IMG/VR virus record: IMGVR_UViG_3300009081_000018
Coordinates: 1 to 48,464 of that record
Reading direction: 5' to 3' (one strand)
DNA: 48,464 bases
Source of the DNA: a virus
Numbering within the stretch: position 1 is the stretch's first letter; the number at the start of each line of letters is the position of its first letter. The translations under genes were made by a program, and so were the position numbers. Shown here piece after piece: positions 39,668-47,734 of the stretch. Below the pieces are notes generated by a model that searched no databases, had not been told where the DNA came from, and worked only from the letters and a program-made list of their open reading frames with translations.

Positions 39668-39697
39668 ATCATAGCCCGGGTGCGGTGTCAAGGTCAA
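39668..39697 (-). promoter_or_regulatory. Promoter at the terminase-portal junction
   Basis: On the minus strand TTGACC (39697-39692), an 18-nt spacer and TATGAT (39673-39668). The -35 overlaps the large terminase stop codon. A start point seven bases past the -10 falls at 39661, the first base of the portal ATG, so this may give a leaderless structural-gene mRNA. Confidence 0.55.
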
Positions 39698-41427
39698 CCG
39701 GTGCCCTCCTCTGCGGGTGTGCTGTACCGCCCGCGCAGGGCATAGACGAGGTAGCGCAGGACGTCATGTGCGTGGTCGTCGCCGTCAGTCTCCCACCTGT
39801 CAGCGGTCTCACCGTGGCGGCCCTTGCGCCAGACCAGCCGGGCCGTCTCCCGGATGAGGTTGACGCACCTGTCATGGATGACCACGCCGGGCGTGCCATG
39901 CTTCGGACTGACGGTCATCCGGTCGAAGAGCACCTGAAACGAGGCGGCCCGGCCCTTCTCGGCAGGGGCGGTTGGCAGGTCGTAGAGCGTCGAGAGCATC
40001 CCCCGCTGGTCCTTGCCCTCGGGGTCCGCCCAGCGCATCGTCGGGGCGTCGGACGTCAGGCCGGTGCCGGCGCAGGTCTCGCAGCGGTGCGTCCCGTCGG
40101 CGCAGCGCACGCGCCAGCGGGTCCATTCGTCGCTGCCCACGCCGTCGGTCGGCTGGCAGGCCGGGCAGCCCTCCACCGCCCAGATCGCGGCGGCGTGGTA
40201 GGCGAGGATCTCGTCTGCCTTGTAGTGCTCCCTGTAGACGTGGAGCACGTCGGCGCTCTCGTCATGCGCGGCCCACAGGTGGCAGAAGGGCGCGCGGGCG
40301 CCGAAGTCGATCCCGCCGTAGCGGGGCCAGTGTGCCGGGGGGTCGAAGGACGGGACGACGTAGGGCAGACCGTTGTGGAAGTCGGGGTGCACCGCGCCCT
40401 CCAAGGCCACGATCTCGCCGCGGAGGCGGCTGCGTCGGATCGCTTCGGGCTTCCCGGCCCACTTGTCTGCGACGACGGTCGGGGAGACGTGGGGGTTGTC
40501 CATCGCATGGAGGAAGGCCACGAACAGGCGCGGCGGCGGCGGCGTGCCTTTATCGAGGTGCCCGACGTTGGTGAGTAGGAAGGGGGTCCAGCCCGACAGG
40601 GGCGTCATCGTCGCATAGACAAGGCCGTCGTAGTCGATGGTCCGGGCGCCGATGGAGTCGAACCCCTGCACTGACTGCGGCTCTTCGTCGACCCATGCGC
40701 CGTGGATTTTGGCGCCTTCAAAGGGGTTTTTCGCGTTGCCCTCGCTGGTGTTCTGCGCGAAGGCTTTGCAGACGATCTTGCCGCCGCCCGGCAGTCTGAC
40801 CTCGGCCTCGTTGTCGGCCTCCCAGCCGCGGCGCTTGCTTCCGGCGGGCAGGTACTTGTCCAGCTTCTCCCGTTGGATGGTGCGCGACATCGTGTGCGTC
40901 TGCGACACCGCCCAGAACAGGCCGGGGCCGCGCTGGATGCGCGCCAGCGGCAGGCCGTTGAGGCGCGCCCATGCCTGCGTGTCGGGGTGGTCGGCGCCCT
41001 GCGCGATGGCCACAGCGACCTGCGCGCCGGCTTCGGTCTTGCCGGTCCGGCTGCCGCCGAGCAGGAACGCCTTGTCGTAGTCCCCGGCGAGAAGGGCCCG
41101 CACCGCGCCGATCTGCGACGTGCGGGACTCCTCGATGCCGCAGACCGGGCAGCGGTGGATCGTGCCGCGGACCTCGACCATCGGCGCGCCGCGGCGGCCC
41201 TTGGGTGGCGCGGGGGCGGCTGGGTCGGGGTGGGGGCAGGTGCGGCACTCAGGCGCCCAGAGGCGGGCGTAGGCGAGCGGCGACGCCTTGCGCGCGGCGT
41301 CCTGCGCGTCGAGGATGGCCTCGTAGTCCTCGATCAAGTCGAGGATCTCGTCAGGGACGCGCTTGCGGGCTGCGCGGTAGGCCGCGACCCGCCGGGCGAG
41401 CTCGGCGAGGGCGGTAGCCGGGTCCAT
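39694..41427 (-). CDS. Terminase large subunit
   Basis: The 577-aa packaging motor. N-terminal CRTC...HRCPVCG (C61, C64, C93, C96) is a zinc ribbon. Walker A is GGSRTGKT (124-131), Walker B AWVDEE (244-249). The nuclease domain has YGGIDFGA (D374) and TDGDDHAHD (548-555). A cysteine-rich insert with CPAC and CETCAGTG (C421, C424, C449, C452) breaks the nuclease domain and is uncommon. Start overlaps the small terminase stop by one base. Confidence 0.93.
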   Translation of the reverse strand: MDPATALAELARRVAAYRAARKRVPDEILDLIEDYEAILDAQDAARKASPLAYARLWAPECRTCPHPDPAAPAPPKGRRGAPMVEVRGTIHRCPVCGIEESRTSQIGAVRALLAGDYDKAFLLGGSRTGKTEAGAQVAVAIAQGADHPDTQAWARLNGLPLARIQRGPGLFWAVSQTHTMSRTIQREKLDKYLPAGSKRRGWEADNEAEVRLPGGGKIVCKAFAQNTSEGNAKNPFEGAKIHGAWVDEEPQSVQGFDSIGARTIDYDGLVYATMTPLSGWTPFLLTNVGHLDKGTPPPPRLFVAFLHAMDNPHVSPTVVADKWAGKPEAIRRSRLRGEIVALEGAVHPDFHNGLPYVVPSFDPPAHWPRYGGIDFGARAPFCHLWAAHDESADVLHVYREHYKADEILAYHAAAIWAVEGCPACQPTDGVGSDEWTRWRVRCADGTHRCETCAGTGLTSDAPTMRWADPEGKDQRGMLSTLYDLPTAPAEKGRAASFQVLFDRMTVSPKHGTPGVVIHDRCVNLIRETARLVWRKGRHGETADRWETDGDDHAHDVLRYLVYALRGRYSTPAEEGTG

Positions 41428-41951
41428 CAGTCCTCCGCGCCGTCGTCCTCGTCATCGACAGGCGCCGCGCCGGGGGCGACGTCATCCTCCCCGTCGTCGG
41501 CGCCCTCGTCATCGTCGTCGGCCTCATCCGGCGGGGGAAGGGTCGCGAGCGCGGCGCCCAAGCGCTCCGACAGGCGGGCGAGACGGTCCTCGGGGGACTC
41601 GTCCGACCGGCTCTCCAAGACCTCGACGGTCGATGTCTTGCCGACGCCGATCCGGTCAAGGATGGCGATGGCCGCGTTGACCTGTGCGGCAGGTGGGGCC
41701 GTCGTGTCCTTGGCGATGCGGACCAAGGCGGCGACGGCGGCGAACCGGCCCCCGCGCAGCGCGCCGCGGGTGGCCTTGGTGATCTCGGCGACCCGGCGCT
41801 CGATCTCGGCCTTGACGTGGGGGCGCTTGAGCGCGACTTCGACGCCCTTCTCGGTCAGGCCGGAGAACTCGGCGGCCTTCCGGCGCGTCATGCCGTTGGC
41901 GATGGCTTCGGCGAGGAGGATGTTGCGCGGGGTGAGGCGGCCGACGGTCAT
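41427..41951 (-). CDS. Terminase small subunit
   Basis: A 174-aa DNA-recognition subunit. The N-terminus has a helix-turn-helix (NILLAEAIANGMTRRKAAEF, then SGLTEKGVEVALKRPHVKAE) of the TerS type. The middle is helical (AALVRIAKDTTAPPAAQVNA) for oligomerisation, and the C-terminal 40 residues are very acidic, a probable contact for the large subunit. The order just before the large subunit is standard. Confidence 0.85.
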   Translation of the reverse strand: MTVGRLTPRNILLAEAIANGMTRRKAAEFSGLTEKGVEVALKRPHVKAEIERRVAEITKATRGALRGGRFAAVAALVRIAKDTTAPPAAQVNAAIAILDRIGVGKTSTVEVLESRSDESPEDRLARLSERLGAALATLPPPDEADDDDEGADDGEDDVAPGAAPVDDEDDGAED

Positions 41952-41952
41952 G

Positions 41953-42813
41953 TCATGCCCTCGCTTTGCGGTGTTCGGGGGAGAGGATGCAGGGGTAGGT
42001 GTTCGCGCTGTTGATCTTGTGGTGGACCCGGTACGCCGGGGATCGCGGGTCGCCCAATGTGCTGATCTGTACGGACGATGGCTGCACCATGACGGTATAG
42101 AACGATTTCACGTAAGTGCCGAACGCAAGGTAGATGTCGGTCAGGCCGCCGGTGTTCTGCTGTGTGTTGGCCTGATTTAGTTGCGCCTGGATGATCGTTA
42201 GGAACACACGCCCTAACACTCCGAGCGAAACGTATGTATTCACGTCGTCGTTGAGCTTGCCACAAAAGTAGAAGGGCCGCTCAGAGTCACAGATAAAGCT
42301 ATTCATAGCCTTTCTGCGTGTCGACCAATCTGGGCTGCCTCCGATATGATCCCCCCCTTGGGACAATGCAACGCACTGGACCCCGCTTGCAGAAAGGAAC
42401 TCCACCAAAGCACTAAAAACGTCGTCTAAGTGCGTTCCGCCCCAAAGTTTGGCCGTACAGTATCGCCCGGCTGAGTTGAACCGAAGATAGAAGCTGTTGT
42501 AATCGTCGTCCAACTCAATGAAATACCGATAGCCGTCGGCCTTCGCGATGCCCCAAAGCGCGTTCCGGGCGTAGATCACCGACCGGCGCTCGTCGAAGTT
42601 GTCCATCTCGTCGAAGAGCAGCGCGGCCTCGGCCTTGCTGAACTTGACGACCTCGGCGCCGTAGCGCTCGACGTACTGGGGTCCGGTCTTGTCCTCGTCA
42701 TCGATCACGATGCGGATGGGGCCGGTGTAGCCCGACCGGCGCAGGATATCGTAGGTCTGCACGTTGTCCGGCCTGCCGTGGCTGAGGATGTAGGCGCAGA
42801 AGTCAGGACGCAT
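41953..42813 (-). CDS. Glycosyltransferase, GT-A-like, resembling phage DNA-modifying TAGT enzymes
   Basis: A 286-aa protein starting MRPDFCAYILSHGRPDNVQT. It has a nucleotide-sugar Rossmann core (GPIRIVIDDEDKTGPQYVER, 31-50), then DEMDNFDERRSVIYARNALW (68-87) and the metal-binding FIELDDDYNSF (98-108; D102-D104). This order recalls the TET-associated glycosyltransferases proposed to glycosylate modified phage bases. It lies between a ParB-domain gene (11-base overlap) and the terminase. The C-terminal two thirds (about 42040-42530) has clearly lower G+C and more A/T-ending codons than neighbours, a sign of separate origin. No TET or thymidine hydroxylase is in the window, so the acceptor is unknown. 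Confidence 0.68.
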   Translation of the reverse strand: MRPDFCAYILSHGRPDNVQTYDILRRSGYTGPIRIVIDDEDKTGPQYVERYGAEVVKFSKAEAALLFDEMDNFDERRSVIYARNALWGIAKADGYRYFIELDDDYNSFYLRFNSAGRYCTAKLWGGTHLDDVFSALVEFLSASGVQCVALSQGGDHIGGSPDWSTRRKAMNSFICDSERPFYFCGKLNDDVNTYVSLGVLGRVFLTIIQAQLNQANTQQNTGGLTDIYLAFGTYVKSFYTVMVQPSSVQISTLGDPRSPAYRVHHKINSANTYPCILSPEHRKARA

Positions 42814-43693
42814 CGGCCGCGCTCCGGTCTGCAAGCTGCCCGAGCCGCTCGGAGAGGTGGACGAAGCCGTTCTCGATGGCCTTGTCGAAGTCGATGATGA
42901 CCAGCGCCGAGCGCTCCATGAGGTCTTGCAAGGCAGGGTCGGCGTGGCAGTAGAACTCGGCGATCTGCCGGTACTTGAAGACCGTGTGCCGATGGGCGGC
43001 GGCAACCATGAACGCCCGGACGTCGGGTGGCAGGCTCGCGCGCTCGATCTCGGCGATGAGCGCCGACGTCTTGCCCTGATCGAAGAGCTCCGACGTCTCG
43101 GGGCGATTGCCCTTCGGCGTGTAGGTCGGCGCCTTGACCTTGCGCGTGTACGGGTTGTCCTCGATCACGTCGGCGGGCTTCGGGACGTCGACGGCCGGGC
43201 CGGCGGGGCCCTGCGATGCGGGGGTGACGACCTCGGCCTTGGGTGCCGGACCGGTGTTGATCGGGTCGGCGCTGACTTCGCCGTCGTCGTCGCTGATGCC
43301 GTCAAGGTACTTGTCGATCTCGGCGTCGGAGAACCCGAGCCCCGACAGGTCGAAGAGCTCTTCGTCGAGTCCATGCAGCGCCTCGGCGAGAAGCGCGTCA
43401 TCCCACTCCGCGAGCTCGCCGAGCTTGTTGTCGGCCAGCGCGAGGGCCTTCGCCTGCGCCGGGTCCAAGTCCATGAACCGGACCAGCACCTTGTCGAGCC
43501 CGAGCGACTGCGCGGCAGCCCAACGGGTGTGGCCTGCGATGATCACGTTGTCAGCGCGCCGGGCGATGATCGGCGAGGAGAAGCCGAAGCGCTTGATTGA
43601 GCCGGCGACTTCTTTGATGGCGGCCGCGTTCTTCCGGGGGTTCTTGTCCCACGGCTTGATCGCGTCGATAGCAACCCACTCTGCTTCCGCCAC
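42803..43693 (-). CDS. ParB-domain protein with phage C-terminal module
   Basis: A 296-aa protein, first gene of the late operon, starting at GTG with AAGGGGG upstream. The N-terminus is a ParB/Srx domain: WVAIDAIKPWDKNPRKN (6-22), VAGSIKRFGFSSPIIARR, and the signature VIIAGHTRWAAAQSLGLD (50-67), then ALALADNKLGELAEWDDA. The C-terminal 130 residues hold a module found in phage ParB and methylase proteins (KGNRPETSELFDQGKTSALI, HTVFKYRQIAEFYCHADPAL, MERSALVIIDFDKAIENGFV). No methyltransferase domain is attached. Adjacent to a glycosyltransferase, it may bind or mark DNA for modification or packaging. Known for the family: NTP binding and sometimes nuclease activity. Confidence 0.75.
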   Translation of the reverse strand: MAEAEWVAIDAIKPWDKNPRKNAAAIKEVAGSIKRFGFSSPIIARRADNVIIAGHTRWAAAQSLGLDKVLVRFMDLDPAQAKALALADNKLGELAEWDDALLAEALHGLDEELFDLSGLGFSDAEIDKYLDGISDDDGEVSADPINTGPAPKAEVVTPASQGPAGPAVDVPKPADVIEDNPYTRKVKAPTYTPKGNRPETSELFDQGKTSALIAEIERASLPPDVRAFMVAAAHRHTVFKYRQIAEFYCHADPALQDLMERSALVIIDFDKAIENGFVHLSERLGQLADRSAADAS

Positions 43694-43816
43694 TTTGGTC
43701 CCCCCTTGCCCCTACGGCCCGCCCCGCTGCCCCCAGGCGCGCCCTGTCAGCCCGCCCGACCCTTGACCCTGCCCCGCGGCTGCAGCCCGTCCTGGGCCCC
43801 TGCAGCGCGGCAGGGA

Positions 43817-43893
43817 GGCCGCCCGCACCCGCAACGTCCGGACCTTGTGCCCGGCACACGTCCGGGCGGCTTGTCGGGTAGGCGCGGGCGGCC
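43817..43893 (-). promoter_or_regulatory. Structured leader of the late operon
   Basis: The roughly 200-nt leader between the late promoter and the first late gene contains GGCCGCCCGC (43817-43826) that can pair with either CGGGCGGC (43863-43870; 8 bp) or GCGGGCGGCC (43884-43893; 10 bp). These are mutually exclusive stems, as in attenuators or antitermination sites. CCGGACGT occurs twice between them. No peptide with a ribosome site was seen. Confidence 0.45.
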
Positions 43894-43900
43894 TGGGGGG

Positions 43901-43929
43901 ACAATAGCGCGGGGAAAGGGTGGGGTCAA
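43901..43929 (-). promoter_or_regulatory. Late operon promoter
   Basis: On the minus strand TTGACC (43929-43924), a 17-nt spacer and TATTGT (43906-43901). It faces the whole late operon from about 208 bases upstream of the first gene. It lacks the 36-nt element shared by the early promoters, consistent with different timing. Confidence 0.65.
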
Positions 43930-44428
43930 GGGGCGGCCGGTCGCGGGCGGGTCGTCAAGCCAGTCGCCCGACTGGTGTCCTGGTCACCTGCGACGGCAGC
44001 GCAATATCAACGGCATAGGAGGACCGAAGAGGGCCGGTCGTCATGGGACACACGGCATGGTACCCGTCTTTTTGCCTAACCTTCCGCTCGACTTCGCCGA
44101 AAAAGTGAGACACCAGAAACGCATGCACTCTGCCCCATGACTGGATCAGAAGAAGAGAAGATCTCCCGTGTGGGGGGAGGGTCTTCTTCTCTTCTGCGGA
44201 GGCTCCCCCTAAAAAACGATGTATCTCAGATCTGGTAACTTTATAGCTTATACTTGCTGATAACGTCCTACTGGGCGCCATTCTCGCCGGGTACCAAACG
44301 GGTACACGGCCTGCGACCGGCCCGCAGCGTCAGGGCGAGAACAGCGCCAGCATCGCCATCCACAACGCGCGACCCGGACACCAAGGGCCGCGACCCGACC
44401 GCGACCGCACTTCCCGCGCTCTTCGGGC
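43930..44428. other. Divergent control region with AT-rich island, possible origin
   Basis: This region lies between the late and replication operons. About 43990-44280 is far less GC-rich than the rest (A- and T-runs, TTTATAGCTTATACTTGC). It holds a long inverted repeat and no supported gene. A 108-codon minus-strand frame (44281-43955) crosses the inverted repeat with poor codon choice and is doubtful. Low stability, dyad symmetry and position next to the primase gene fit a replication origin, but no repeated initiator sites are obvious. Confidence 0.45.
44151..44195. repeat. Inverted repeat in the AT-rich island
   Basis: AGAAGAGAAGA (44151-44161) pairs with TCTTCTCTTCT (44185-44195); an inner CTCCC pairs with GGGAG (44175-44179) across a bulge. 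The arms are purine-only against pyrimidine-only, an unusual sequence in this genome. Could be an origin hairpin, a terminator or a triplex-prone site. Confidence 0.6.
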
Positions 44429-44458
44429 TTGACAGCAGCCCCGCCCCTGCGCTACAAC
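44429..44458 (+). promoter_or_regulatory. Replication operon promoter
   Basis: TTGACA (44429-44434), an 18-nt spacer and TACAAC (44453-44458). The -35 is consensus but the -10 lacks the final T. It lies about 115 bases before the AEP start. Confidence 0.45.
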
Positions 44459-44488
44459 CAAGGCGCCTGCTGACCTGGGCACCCCGCC

Positions 44489-44519
44489 TGCACCGCCGGA
44501 CTTGCTACCCGGCGGTGCA
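44489..44519 (+). repeat. Perfect 11-bp hairpin in the replication leader
   Basis: TGCACCGCCGG (44489-44499) and CCGGCGGTGCA (44509-44519) pair exactly with a 9-nt loop ACTTGCTAC, 54 bases before the primase start. No T-run follows. It could be an attenuator, an RNA-binding site or an operator for autoregulation by a replication protein. Confidence 0.6.
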
Positions 44520-44573
44520 GGGCCACCGGGCCCCGGACGCTACAGCGGCGACACCCCGTGCCCCAGGTCACCA

Positions 44574-45527
44574 ATGCAGAGCACCCACGACGGGCACCCG
44601 TGCCCGACGGCTACCTACACCTGCGCCCGGTCCTCAGCGACAGGCGCGCCCCACCCGACGACGTGGGGGCAGGTGCGCCGCGCCCTGACGCGCCACGGCC
44701 GCCCGCGCCCTGCTGACAAACTCGCCACGCCGTGCTGGGCCCCGCACATCCTTGGGCCCGACCTGCGCCGCCGCGCCGCCGACATCGTCTCGGTCCACGC
44801 GCTTGTGCTCGACTACGACGACGGGGCCGACGTGCCCGACGTCATGGCGCTGTTTCCTGAGCGCGAGCGCTGCGCATACACGACGTGGTCCGCGCTGCCC
44901 GGCGCCCCGAAGTGCCGACTCGTCTTGCCCTTGGCTGCCCCGGTCGCCGGCGGCATCTGGTCTGCCGTGATGCGCCTGATCTTGCAGGACATCGGGCAAG
45001 CGCACGCCGCCGCCGACCCGAAGTGCGTCGACCCCTCCCGGCTCTACCTGCTGCCTGTGCAGGGCCCTGTCGAAGTCGCCGACTACGCGCCCGGCGACCT
45101 GCTTGACGTCGCCGAGTACGTTGATCGGGCCGAGTACGACGCCGAGCTGGCCCGCCTCGCTGCTGAGCACGCGCGCGCGAAGTCTGCTGCCCGCGCTGCC
45201 GCTGCCGTGCGCTGGGAGCGCGGGGCCGACGACCCCGCCGAGCGCCGGACCCGGGCAGGCCACCGCGCCCTGCGCACCGACCCCGCCGCGCGCCGCGCCG
45301 CCGCCGACGACCTGCGCGCCAAGGTCGCCCCGCGCGACGGGTCCGACGTCGCCCACGGGCTGACCTGCCCCGGCTGCGGGCGCCCCGATGCATGGTTCGT
45401 GGTCGACCCGCGCAAGGCATGGTCGGCCTCGTGCAACCACGTCAAGTCCTGCGGCTGGCACGGACCCGTCGCTGACCTCCTCACCGCCGCCGGGCTTGAC
45501 GTCGGCGCCTACGGATCGCCAGCATGA
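44574..45527 (+). CDS. AEP-like primase-polymerase with zinc ribbon
   Basis: A 317-aa protein. VHALVLDYDDGADVPD (74-89) has the D-x-D metal site of archaeo-eukaryotic primases (D80, D82), followed by AYTTWSALPG, KCRLVLPLAAPV (113-124) and CVDPSRLYLLPV (151-162), the typical order in phage primase-polymerase proteins. The C-terminus has a zinc ribbon (CPGCG ... CNHVKSCGWHG). It probably primes, and may extend, phage DNA. ATG at 44574 has no strong ribosome site; an upstream TTG lies in the leader hairpin. It overlaps the DUF927 gene by ATGA. Confidence 0.72.
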   Translation: MQSTHDGHPCPTATYTCARSSATGAPHPTTWGQVRRALTRHGRPRPADKLATPCWAPHILGPDLRRRAADIVSVHALVLDYDDGADVPDVMALFPERERCAYTTWSALPGAPKCRLVLPLAAPVAGGIWSAVMRLILQDIGQAHAAADPKCVDPSRLYLLPVQGPVEVADYAPGDLLDVAEYVDRAEYDAELARLAAEHARAKSAARAAAAVRWERGADDPAERRTRAGHRALRTDPAARRAAADDLRAKVAPRDGSDVAHGLTCPGCGRPDAWFVVDPRKAWSASCNHVKSCGWHGPVADLLTAAGLDVGAYGSPA

Positions 45528-47734
45528 CCGCGCCGAAGCCCGCCCCCGCCCTGTCCCTCGCCCCGCCCGCTGACTGGGGCCTTGAGACCACCGCCGCCCG
45601 CGCCCGCCGTGATCGGGCTGCCGCGGTCTTGGGGCCGCTCGCTGAGGCCGTTGCAAACGAGCACGTCGCCCCAGGCGAGCGCCTGGGCGCATGGGCCCGG
45701 CTGAAATCCGCTGCCTGCGACGTCGCCGAGCTCTTGCACGTCGCCGGCAACGATGACCTGCGCGACCTGCTCGCCGCCGGCGGCGCCATCCGGGGCGGGT
45801 CCGCGGACTACCGCGCGCTTGACGCCGCCTGCCGCCGCGTGGCTGCCGACGCCGCCAAGGCGCAGGCCGCCGCCGCGAAGGCATGGGCCGCTGAGCAGGC
45901 CCGGCAGGGCCCACCCCGCTTGACCGCATCGGGCGCAGCGAAGCGCTTGCTCGACTTGGTGGGGCAGCCCGCGGTCCCCCAGCCGTTCGAGATGAGCGAC
46001 AACGGCGTGGCATGCATCGTGTACGACGAAGACGGCGCGCCGACCGACAAGGTCAAGCCGGTCGCCTCGCGCCCGATGGTCCTCTGCGGCCGGGCCGTCG
46101 ACGTCGACAGCGGCGAGCATCACGCCGAGGTCGCATGGATCGACGACGCCGGGCGCCCGGTCCGCCAATGGGTGCCGCGCGGCGATGTGATGGACGGCCG
46201 CAAGCTGCTGACTTTGGCAACCCACGGCGCGCCTGTGTGCTCGCCGACCGCGACCGAAGCCGCCCGCTACCTCGACGCGCTCGACAGCGCATGGGGCCCG
46301 CGCCTGCCGGCCCGGCGCATCGCCGCGCGCATGGGTCACCACGGCGCCGGCTTCCTGCGCGGCGCGGGCTGGCACCCGGGCCCCGCGCCAGCCGTGCTGG
46401 AAGGCGAAGACGTGCCCGAGGCCGCAGCGCCCCCGGCCGCCCCGCCGATCCACCTCACCCCGCCGGGCGGCTACGAAGCCCTATGCGCGTCTGTGCATAG
46501 CCGCGGGACGTGGGAAGCGTGGCAAGAAGCGTGGTCCTTGGCTGCTTCCCGACCGATTGCGCGCTTGGCTGTCTATGCAGCCTTAGCCTCGGTCATCCTG
46601 CCCTGGACGACCGGCCGCGGCTGCGTGGTCGACCTGTGGGGGCACACGTCCATCGGCAAGACCACCGCGCTGAACCTTGCCGCGTCGGTCTGGGGAGCAC
46701 CCGGAACCTACGTGGGCAAGTGGTCATCGACCCTGACCTACCGCGAGCGCACCGCCGCGACCCTGTCCTGCCTGCCGCTCATGCTCGACGACACCCGGCA
46801 GGTTCCACCCAAAGAGCGCGAGACCATCGGCCAGACTGTCTACACCCTCGCCGACGGGCAGGGCAAGGGCCGCGGCTTCGTCTTCGGGGCGCAGGCCCGA
46901 GCGGTCTGGTGTTCCTTCACCATCAGCACCGGCGAGAGCCCGCTCTTGGGCACGTCGCAGGACGAAGGCGCCCGCGCCCGCTGCCTGTCGGTTGAGGGCG
47001 CGCCCTTCGCCAGCCGCGACGAAGCCGCCGCCGTCGCCCGCCTGACCGACCGGCACTATGGGCACTTGGGCGCCCGGTTCGTCGACGCGCTGCTGACCCG
47101 GGGCAAGGCCGCGATCACCGAGGCTTGGGAGGACCGCGACGCCGCATGGGCCGGCGTCCTTGCCCCCTTGGGTGCCCTGCCCGGCCGCTTGGCCGCCCAC
47201 ATCGCCGCGCTGGACGTCGCTGCGACCTTCGCGCACGAGTCCGCCGGCCTGCCGCACGGCGAGCGCGCCGCCATCGACGAAGCCCTGTCGGTCGCTGCCG
47301 GCGCCGCTGTCCTTGCTGCCGCTGACGCCGACAAGCCGCTGACCGCCCTGCGCGCTGTGCTGACACGCGCCGCTGCGCAGCAGACCGCCTTCTGGGGCCG
47401 GCACGTCCTTGACCGCGAAGGCGAGCCCCGCCCGCCGTCCGGGGGATGGCTGGGGCAATGGCTGCCCGACAAGTCCGACGACCCGCGCGACCGCTGGAAG
47501 CACGTCGCCATCGCCGTCACCGTCATCCGGCGGTGGCTCGCCGAGGACCGCTACGACGGCCCCGGCGTCTTGGCTCAATGGGCCGCCCGGGGATGGCTGG
47601 CCCTGCCGCGCGAAGAGGCCCGCACCTACGACAAGCCTGTCAAGGTCGACGGGCAAAGCATGCGCTGCGTCTGCATCCTGCGCGCCGCATCCGACGCCGC
47701 GATGGGTGATGGTCGCCCCGGTGGTGCGGAATGA
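45524..47734 (+). CDS. DUF927 helicase-like ATPase
   Basis: A 736-aa protein. The DUF927 core spans about residues 340-560: WSLAASRPIARLAVYAALAS, then Walker A GHTSIGKTTALNLAAS (about 372-387), LPLMLDDTRQVPPKE as Walker B region, YTLADGQGKGRGF and TISTGESPLLG. The family is found with phage and plasmid primases and is thought to be the replicative helicase. The N-terminal 300 residues are an Ala-rich domain with GRAVDVDSGEHHAEVAWIDD. The C-terminus is helical with Trp-rich parts. Coupled to AEP and SF2 genes by ATGA. Confidence 0.85.
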   Translation: MTAPKPAPALSLAPPADWGLETTAARARRDRAAAVLGPLAEAVANEHVAPGERLGAWARLKSAACDVAELLHVAGNDDLRDLLAAGGAIRGGSADYRALDAACRRVAADAAKAQAAAAKAWAAEQARQGPPRLTASGAAKRLLDLVGQPAVPQPFEMSDNGVACIVYDEDGAPTDKVKPVASRPMVLCGRAVDVDSGEHHAEVAWIDDAGRPVRQWVPRGDVMDGRKLLTLATHGAPVCSPTATEAARYLDALDSAWGPRLPARRIAARMGHHGAGFLRGAGWHPGPAPAVLEGEDVPEAAAPPAAPPIHLTPPGGYEALCASVHSRGTWEAWQEAWSLAASRPIARLAVYAALASVILPWTTGRGCVVDLWGHTSIGKTTALNLAASVWGAPGTYVGKWSSTLTYRERTAATLSCLPLMLDDTRQVPPKERETIGQTVYTLADGQGKGRGFVFGAQARAVWCSFTISTGESPLLGTSQDEGARARCLSVEGAPFASRDEAAAVARLTDRHYGHLGARFVDALLTRGKAAITEAWEDRDAAWAGVLAPLGALPGRLAAHIAALDVAATFAHESAGLPHGERAAIDEALSVAAGAAVLAAADADKPLTALRAVLTRAAAQQTAFWGRHVLDREGEPRPPSGGWLGQWLPDKSDDPRDRWKHVAIAVTVIRRWLAEDRYDGPGVLAQWAARGWLALPREEARTYDKPVKVDGQSMRCVCILRAASDAAMGDGRPGGAE

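Noticed and set aside
43955-44281. A 108-codon minus-strand ORF in the AT-rich island
   Set aside because: It crosses the inverted repeat, has mixed codon use unlike neighbours and only a weak ribosome site; kept as part of the control region.
44254-44688. A 144-codon plus-strand ORF before the AEP gene
   Set aside because: Overlaps the promoter, leader hairpin and the AEP start in another frame; Pro/Arg/Thr-rich shadow.
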